From Aphrophora alni (taxonomy: Eukaryota; Arthropoda; Insecta; Hemiptera; Aphrophoridae): a DNA stretch of 64,000 bases. The DNA lies in contig OY740765.1 of NCBI GenBank assembly GCA_963513935.1, positions 120,409,362 to 120,473,361 of the forward strand. The letters run 5' to 3'. The position numbers were made by a program, and so were the translations under genes. Of the stretch, positions 57,800 to 64,000 are shown in pieces. The notes below the pieces were generated by a model. It was not told the DNA's origin, did no database searches, and saw only the letters and a list, made by a program, of their open reading frames with translations. Position 1 is the first letter of the stretch. Each line of letters begins with the position of its first letter.

Positions 57800-57925
57800 G
57801 CAAAAAAATAAGTCCTATGGATAAAGGAAGTTTTTCAGGACAAAGAACATAATATGGGATTGATAAAAGAAGAGATTGACGAAAGGGTCTGGTTCAGAAG
57901 GAACGCCGCGAACGTTAGATAAACC
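57800..57925 (+). pseudogene. Possible C-terminal end of a non-LTR ORF2
   Basis: One frame reads VLWIKEVFQDKEHNMGLIKE then EIDERVWFRRNAANVR-stop. The W-x-K-E...DR-x-x-x-R pattern is common at the ends of non-LTR ORF2 proteins. It is short and alone. Confidence 0.2.
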
Positions 57926-57964
57926 TCAAAACCCAAAAAGGGTATAATAAATTTGATAAAAAAT

Positions 57965-59810
57965 TGTAGTTTTCAATTCTTTATTTAATGGTACCACCTC
58001 GACATTTCTACGATGGCAATAAGGGAAGTTATTTTTGAAAATTTAATTTCGAATCCTGCTTTCCCAAGTTCATATAGATCTACTATATGATATTCGAATA
58101 GTTATGACATTCGGCAGGGACGAATTACCAACACGAGCGTAGAGAAAGGAAGTTGCTTCAATCAAATATATCGTCGATTCGCGCCAAGGCCAATAGATCG
58201 ACACTAGCGCAGCGAGCTGAGACGTTTTAATATGTACACATATACAAAGGCATATTAGGACCTAGTCGACGTGAAGAAACTATTGGTATACACAATTACA
58301 AGGTTGAGAAAACTGTTTTTAACAAACCATCTATGATCCCTTTATCTATCAATAAAATTTAACATTTACTACAAGGTTCCTGAATCTATTGTACATTTTA
58401 TTTAGAGGATCTATTTATATTACATTGTATAATTGGTTTGGGTAAGTACCATGACTTGTTTCAATATTGTCAAAATATGTTAAATTATTCAAAACAAATT
58501 CATATTTAATTAACACTGTCTAGACAATCCTAGACCTTTTATCATGTTATCGATGAGAAGTTATTTATTCCACTTGACAAGAGCCATGGTGAGCTTAAGC
58601 CTTATTAGACCTAATCCCCCTTTTCTCTCTGGTGTTGCGCTACTTTTGTGATGGGACATTCCGTCCTTAAGATAACACGTTAACAAGTAGTATTTTTTGC
58701 AACTTACAGATGGGCAGACATAATTTGTAAAAATTTATGAATGTGTTGTTAACAGTTTGAAACATCAACGTTATAACTCACAGAGGCTCACACGGCCGTA
58801 TTCCCAGCTGTATCTACACCTTTTTTTAACGTAGTTGTGTGTAGATCCTTTTTTTCCCTGTTTCTTCATGAGGCTTTTTTGACCAACTCTTGTTCTCTTT
58901 TGATTCCTGACGCTATTTCAGGGTTAGGGGTCTTTATGTTCTTTTTTTTAAATTTATTTTTGGTATAAGGAGATGGATTGAGAGGTTTCCGCCTTTAAAC
59001 AACAACACAGACAAGTTGATGAGCACTATCATTTTACTTATCCAGCACTATCATATAATATAATTCAAAAAGAGCCTCTAAATTAATAACAAAACTTGGT
59101 TTCTCGGGCTTTTTAGAATATGATAAATTTAGTTGGTAGAACAAGTGGTTTGTAAACCGTTGTTAAACAACAACAGGTTTTTAAACCTCGTAATTATAAA
59201 TATAATTACTCTCTTAAAATCGGCCAGGCTTTGTAGTTGTGTATTTATTAACAAGTACCCACTCGCTTTACTTGTGTCACTGTTTAGGCCCTTAAAGCTG
59301 TAAATATGTAGAGAAGTCTCCACTTGCTACGCTCGTATAGTTAACTTGGCCCTGCTGGATCTCATAATTATATAAATATCACTTTTTTTTTTGGTGGTCA
59401 GAGTTTGAAATGGCATTTTTGACAATAATTTCGCTTATTTCATTGTAGATAACTGGTATTGGTACTATTACATGCAGAATTGAAATTTACATATTTTTAT
59501 GTACGGTAATTTAATGTTATAAGTTAAATAACATACTAGATATGAAACAAAACTGTTTTAAATGGTCGCCATTTTGACATTTTCATTTAAAATTTCAGAA
59601 TTGTAAAAGGGTCCTGTATGAACTTACTCTATCAAATTTAATCTTCATATCTTACCTTTGTGGCCGCTATCGTACTTACGTACGGACGACAGATAGACAT
59701 CATGTTGAAGATCACTTTTCGGTTTCTCGAGGCCAGGAAAATTGACGATTAGTCAAAAAACAGAGATTGAACGTTTTAACAATTAATTACCAAACTTACT
59801 GTATAGGCTA
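57965..59810. mobile_element. Foldback element with arms A (57965-58480) and B (59090-59810)
   Basis: Arm A: TTTCGAATCCTGCTTTCCCA, ACCAACACGAGCGTAGAG, GTCGACGTGAAGAAACTATT, AATTTAACATTTACTACAAG, GGTTTGGGTAAGTACCATG. Arm B holds the same blocks inverted and runs outward through CCACTTGCTACGCTCGTATA, TTTTGACAATAATTTCGC, ATGGTCGCCATTTTGACATT and GACGATTAGTCAAAAAACAG. A dispersed-repeat copy lies in the spacer (58782-59010). Confidence 0.8.
58782..59010 (+). repeat. Dispersed ~230-bp repeat, copy 9, within the foldback spacer
   Basis: Starts AGAGGCTCACACGG, then TCTACACCTTTTTTTAACGT, GTGTAGATCC, GGCTTTTTTGACCAACTCTT, GTTCTCTT, CCTGACGCTATTTCAGGGTT, AGGGGTCTTTATGTTCTTTT, GGAGATGGATTGAGAGG, and ends TTCCGCCTTTAAACAACAA. 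The 5' start is diverged. Confidence 0.8.
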
Positions 59811-60439
59811 CTTCATATACTGGGAAAATAAACAATTTAACGGTATCGTAATTTCTTTGCGTCGTAATTAAAAAATGAAAGCGAAACGTGTTTCTCTCTT
59901 GCTCGTGCATACACAAAGAAAGAATTGTTACGATGACGAGTTTCAAAAAGCTTGAGATATTGTTGGATACAATTAGTCTGCGAAAGATCATTTGTTAAAT
60001 GTAAATAACTGTAACATTCGATATTATTGTTATTTCAGACTAGAAGACTACAATAGTACAATGGGAAGGCAGTAGGCACGGATTGGCTGAAGTGGCCGCC
60101 GTTCTGTAAAAGGGTCTGTTCTATTGCAAAATATGTTTTTTGGCCTAAGGAGATATTGTGTTCAAAAGCTCCTTGAACTGTACAATGAAGATTATAGAAT
60201 AGAGTTGAGTAGAGAAGGGAATAGGGGGGAGGGGCGCAACGCACCCCACAACTCCACAAGTAAAGTGAGTGTTTTCCTTTTCAACAATTTTGATTAGTCA
60301 CTTCATCAATATAAATAGTTGAAATTTAATAAATATGAAATAATTAAAAGCCATTAATCAAGTTAATATCGTTTAATGTGCTAGAATAACTAATTTAAAT
60401 AGGATAAATAATAAATTATATAATACTTATCCTGTACAT

Positions 60440-61770
60440 AAAGTATAGGGTTAACTATAGTGATAGACAACAATTTTGACTTCAGTTTTTTGACCATATT
60501 CTGGTTTCATGACCTCAGAAAACCGAAAAGTGATTTTCAACATGCCGTTTGTCAGTTGTAGTTTGTGTAGCTACGTCACGATAGCGGTCACAGAAATTAA
60601 GCGGAACATGAAATTTGTTGTAGAGTACTATAGTGTACTCATATAAAACCTCATTGAAATTCAGAAAAAATGTATTGTGAAATGTCAACTAAACAGTTTT
60701 GTGCTCATTTCTCATGTGTTATGCAACCTATATCTAACTAAAATAGATAAATATCTTCGGATTATAATTCTGCCTGTAATTTTAGCAATTCCCACATATC
60801 TACTACGACAAATAGAGTTATTGTCGAAATAGTATTTTCGAACCCTGACTTTTCTAGGTAATGTCAGCAGGGTCTAGTCCGCGACACAAGCAAGTTGACA
60901 CATGTACATAATCTAGGAACGAGCCACTGACATAAGGGAAGCGAATGAAGAGTTTTTATTCTAAATACATGTACAAAGCCAATCAAACACTAGCCGATGT
61001 CAATAAAGTAGTGGTATACACAATTACGAAGTCCAGAACTGTTTAAAACGATCTTACCCTACTGGATAATAATTCTTGATCAATAAAATTTAACATTTCT
61101 TACAAGGCTCAAGAAACCAACTTTTGGTCAATATATTTATAGGATCTGCTTGTATGATGGGGTTGGGTAAGTACCATAATGGCGCCCATCCACTTGTTTT
61201 TCTTAACTATAATAATTATACATAGAATTAGAAATGTTGTTTTCTTGTGCCTTGTAAGACATGTTAAGTTGAATGTTTGATTAAAAGGTCTAACAGAATA
61301 GGGTGTGTTTGTTTATAACAGTAGTTACAACGGTTTGCTCAATCTCGTAATTATGTATATTACTATTTTATTGACGTTAGCTAAGCCTTAATGGGTTTCG
61401 TATGTATGTATATTTTAAAAGTCTCCATTCGTTCGTGTCAATGTCTTGGCATGGCGTGCATCGAAGGTTTGTATTTGTGAATTAGCCTCCACTTGCTAAG
61501 TTCTTGTCGGTAACTAGGCTTTGCTGGATCTCGTACGCAATACGCAATACACAAGTTCTTGGGAAGTCAGGGCTCAAACAAAATTTTATGCGAAGTTTGT
61601 ACCATTACATGCAAAATTGTAATGTGAAAATTTCTATCTAATTTAGTGTAAGATGAATAACACACGAGATATGATTAAAACATTTTTTATTGACATGTTT
61701 AACTTGATTTTTCGGAATTCCCGTAGCAAATTTCATCCTCTTTGTGCCGTTATCGTCGAAAACAAAAGTA
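60440..61770. mobile_element. Foldback element, near complete: arms A (60440-61185) and B (61200-61770)
   Basis: Arm A runs from the terminal block AACAATTTTGACTTC, TTTTTTGACC and CACGATAGCGGTCACAGAA, through GAACCCTGACTTTTCTAGGT, ACACTAGCCGATGTCAATAA, AATTTAACATTTCTTACAAG, to GGGGTTGGGTAAGTACCATA. Arm B returns the same blocks inverted: TTTTCTTGTGCCTTGTAAGA, TTAGCTAAGCC, CCTCCACTTGCTAAGTTC, TTGCTGGATCTCGTA, GTTTGTACCATTACATGC, CGTTATCGTCG. The spacer is only about 15-40 bp, so nearly the whole 1.3 kb could fold on itself. Arm B has lost its outer end. No gene inside. Confidence 0.85.
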
Positions 61771-61774
61771 AAGT

Positions 61775-62225
61775 TATATATTTAAAAAATAAATACTGTA
61801 TAAAACAATATCTGTAATGATTTTCTTAGAGCTAAAGTTGAAAGAATTTAGTACTTTTTGGAAACAAACGTGTGCCAATTTTACTTCAAGATTGTGTTTT
61901 AGTACCTACTGGAAGTAAATGATTTTAGTACATTTTGGAAATAAAAATCGATGTAAATATCATGTTTTTGATATAAACTCAGAAATGTTTTAATAAAATC
62001 ATATTTAAAAAAAAAAATAAATAAATAAAATATAAAAAAATCAGGAGAATCATATTCCCCAGAACGATATAAATCCGTTGACGTATGTAATTCAATTCAA
62101 GAAAAAAGTAGTGTTTAGTACGTTTCAAAAACAAGCTCCTAATAATTGTTGTCAGGTTTTATATATTTAAAGGGACGTCCACGGTGGTTAAGGCATCAGT
62201 TCAAAGTAACACTTTTGACATGAAT
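61775..62225. other. No gene seen
   Basis: AT-rich with an A-rich run at 62007-62040. No motif. Confidence 0.4.
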
Positions 62226-62229
62226 AAGA

Positions 62230-62575
62230 AATTATAAATTTGCAGGGTATTACAGAAAACACGGTGATAACGAAATCGTGTAATACAATTTCGCATTTCA
62301 GTTTAAAAACTGTCTTTACTTTGAAAATAAAAATATAGCTCATGATAGTTAAAGAATCAAACAATTTCTTTCTGCGCCGCTGGAAACTTTCACGCAGTAT
62401 TACTTCTGACTGAGTAAAGCTAGGTCGTTCTTATAAAATATTAGTTTTGGGTTGTTCCGATGAACTTGTATTGAGTTGATGTTGCAAGTAAACCAATGTC
62501 ACCGCATTGGTAGCTTATACTCTTAAAAAGCCGAGTCGAAATACAGTAGTCGTATACCATTGGAATCAATACATA
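62230..62575. repeat. Direct duplication, copy 1
   Basis: Blocks ATTACAGAAAACACGGTGAT + AACGAAATC, AAAATATTAGTTTTGGGTTG, TTGAGTTGATGTTG and AGCTTATACTCTTAAAAAG reappear in the same order about 760-775 bp downstream, with 15-25% divergence. Confidence 0.8.
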
Positions 62576-63004
62576 GAAACACCGTACGTAAATACAGCAC
62601 AAGACACAAAGAAGGCACATAATGCACAAGACACACTAGAAACAAAAAACACACCACACATAACTAAACACAACACGTATACACTAATATGAAAGTATAT
62701 TAAGAAACAGTTAGCACAGTTGTGACATTCTAATTTAAGTCCTGAAGGAGTGGAGCTACCTGTCAGGATAATAGTAATTGTCAGTATTAAACGATGATAC
62801 GAAAGACCTCATTTAAAAATAAAAAAATTCAGTTCAGATGAAGCACTGAAAAGATGACAAATATATTATTAAATTTTACTAGACTTCCCCTTGAAAAATT
62901 AATATGTTGTTTTCAACAAAGATGTCCAACCACGTAGAGAAGAGGGTAAATTCCTCAGTATCAAATCACAAGATAATACATAATCTATTTGTCACTTAAA
63001 TATA

Positions 63005-63330
63005 TCTTTAAATTTGCTGGGAATTACAGAAAACCCGATGATAACGAAATCAGGAAATATATTTTTGCGTTGTAGTTAAAAAAACTATTGTTTACAGAGA
63101 AATTTACATTATAGGTCTACCACACGATGGTTATAAAAATTATACTTCAACGTTCGTATTTGACATTCAAATCTTAATCTTTACATTTAGTGTATAAAAT
63201 ATCAGTTTTGATTTATTCTGGTAAAGGTGAATTGAGTTAATGTTGAAAATAAACAAATATCAAAACAATGTCGACTTATACTCGTGTACAAGTCATAGAA
63301 AAATAGAAATGGTATACGGTTGGAAATGTA
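63005..63330. repeat. Direct duplication, copy 2
   Basis: ATTACAGAAAACCCGATGAT + AACGAAATC, AAAATATCAGTTTTGATTTA, TTGAGTTAATGTTG and CGACTTATACTCGTG match copy 1 in order. No further copies before the window ends. Confidence 0.8.
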
Positions 63331-63334
63331 TTTG

Positions 63335-64000
63335 AAAAACAATCCAGTGATGTCCCTCAAACCCCTTATGAATGAGTAAATAGATGTTAGTTTAGAAATA
63401 AAGCATTCACATCAGCAGAAATGCGCGTCAACTAAGGCGCACTTAGACGTGGAGTGGTGGCTGCAATGTAAGTAAATAACGGAATCGCTTCTACTTCAAT
63501 GTCACACTCTATGGACATCGATTTTGTGCGATCACCGATTATCGAGAGACATTGGACGGCAGCTAGTGAGCGTTTCACAAATACGTTTCTCCACAATCCG
63601 TTTGTGACGTGTGTGATCGTCTATGGTCGTAGATGAAAAAATTGTATATGTATTCACATTATCTGCCCGCAACACAAACACCGTAGTTACAGGAAAAAAT
63701 ATAAACAATAAAACAATTGTATGTAAGTTTCCTTAGAATCAATCAACTGTTTGAGTAGCATAGTGTCAGAAAAAAGTTACAAATGTTATACTTGTTTTTA
63801 TTTATTTTAAATTGATTCTAGTAGAGTTTTCCTAAATCAGAAACCTAGAAGCAACAAACCATCTACCGATTTGAATTATTGTTATTTATTTTGTTTTAAT
63901 CATGAACAATTTTTGAATTCAAATTAAAAATTATTTAAGATTAAAAGGCACATCTATGAATACTAATTTATTTAACGGGAAATTTTAAAACAAATTTGTG
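63335..64000. other. No gene seen at the right edge
   Basis: A less AT-rich segment at about 63420-63620 is unique, without a motif I recognise. The rest is AT-rich. Confidence 0.4.

Overview
The window looks like nuclear DNA of an animal, most likely an insect. It is AT-rich (about 30% GC by eye) and holds no bacterial-style operons and no long intact reading frames. It has long dinucleotide tracts, interspersed GGTTA/TAACC motifs of the kind common in insect genomes, and many decayed transposable elements whose protein remnants resemble insect families. All family names below come from recognising motifs by eye; no search was run. I found no host protein-coding exon that I would defend, so the region reads as intergenic or intronic heterochromatin-like sequence.

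Layout. 1-6.56 kb: a decayed non-LTR retrotransposon (PHD-like zinc finger, SGNH-type ORF1 domain, AP-endonuclease, reverse transcriptase), split by a 1.1-kb internally deleted piggyBac-like element. 6.56-11.68 kb: a satellite-like array with a unit of about 145 bp that begins where the RT frame dies and carries a ~550-bp insert. 12.5-13.8 kb: a foldback element and a mariner/DUF4817-like transposase relic. 14.8-24.3 kb: copies of a ~230-bp dispersed repeat, a tRNA-derived SINE-like unit, three small TIR elements or arrays, and a 70/80-bp array in which many units carry a perfect 14-bp palindrome. 26-29.2 kb: two further tandem arrays. 29.65-31.91 kb: a TIR element with an apparent TTAA target site and a frameshifted gene for a DUF7869-like protein. 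36.5-38.9 kb: two short-period arrays. 39.9-41.6 kb: a large foldback element with a nested MITE. 42.8-43.5 kb: the RNase H end of a second non-LTR element. 46.9-49.5 kb: a satellite array whose units flip orientation near 47.4 kb. 54.5-57.4 kb: a Transib/RAG1-like transposase pseudogene cut in two by another TTAA-flanked element that carries a different transposase remnant. 57.4-61.8 kb: a cluster of foldback arms. 62.2-63.3 kb: a local direct duplication.

The pieces do not form a pathway. They are layers of insertion that can be ordered in time: piggyBac-like after the non-LTR element; the TTAA element after Transib; the MITE after the foldback at 40 kb; the dispersed repeat after the foldback at 58 kb. 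The most useful items are the two TTAA elements, the Transib-like relic, the foldback family and the inverted satellite.
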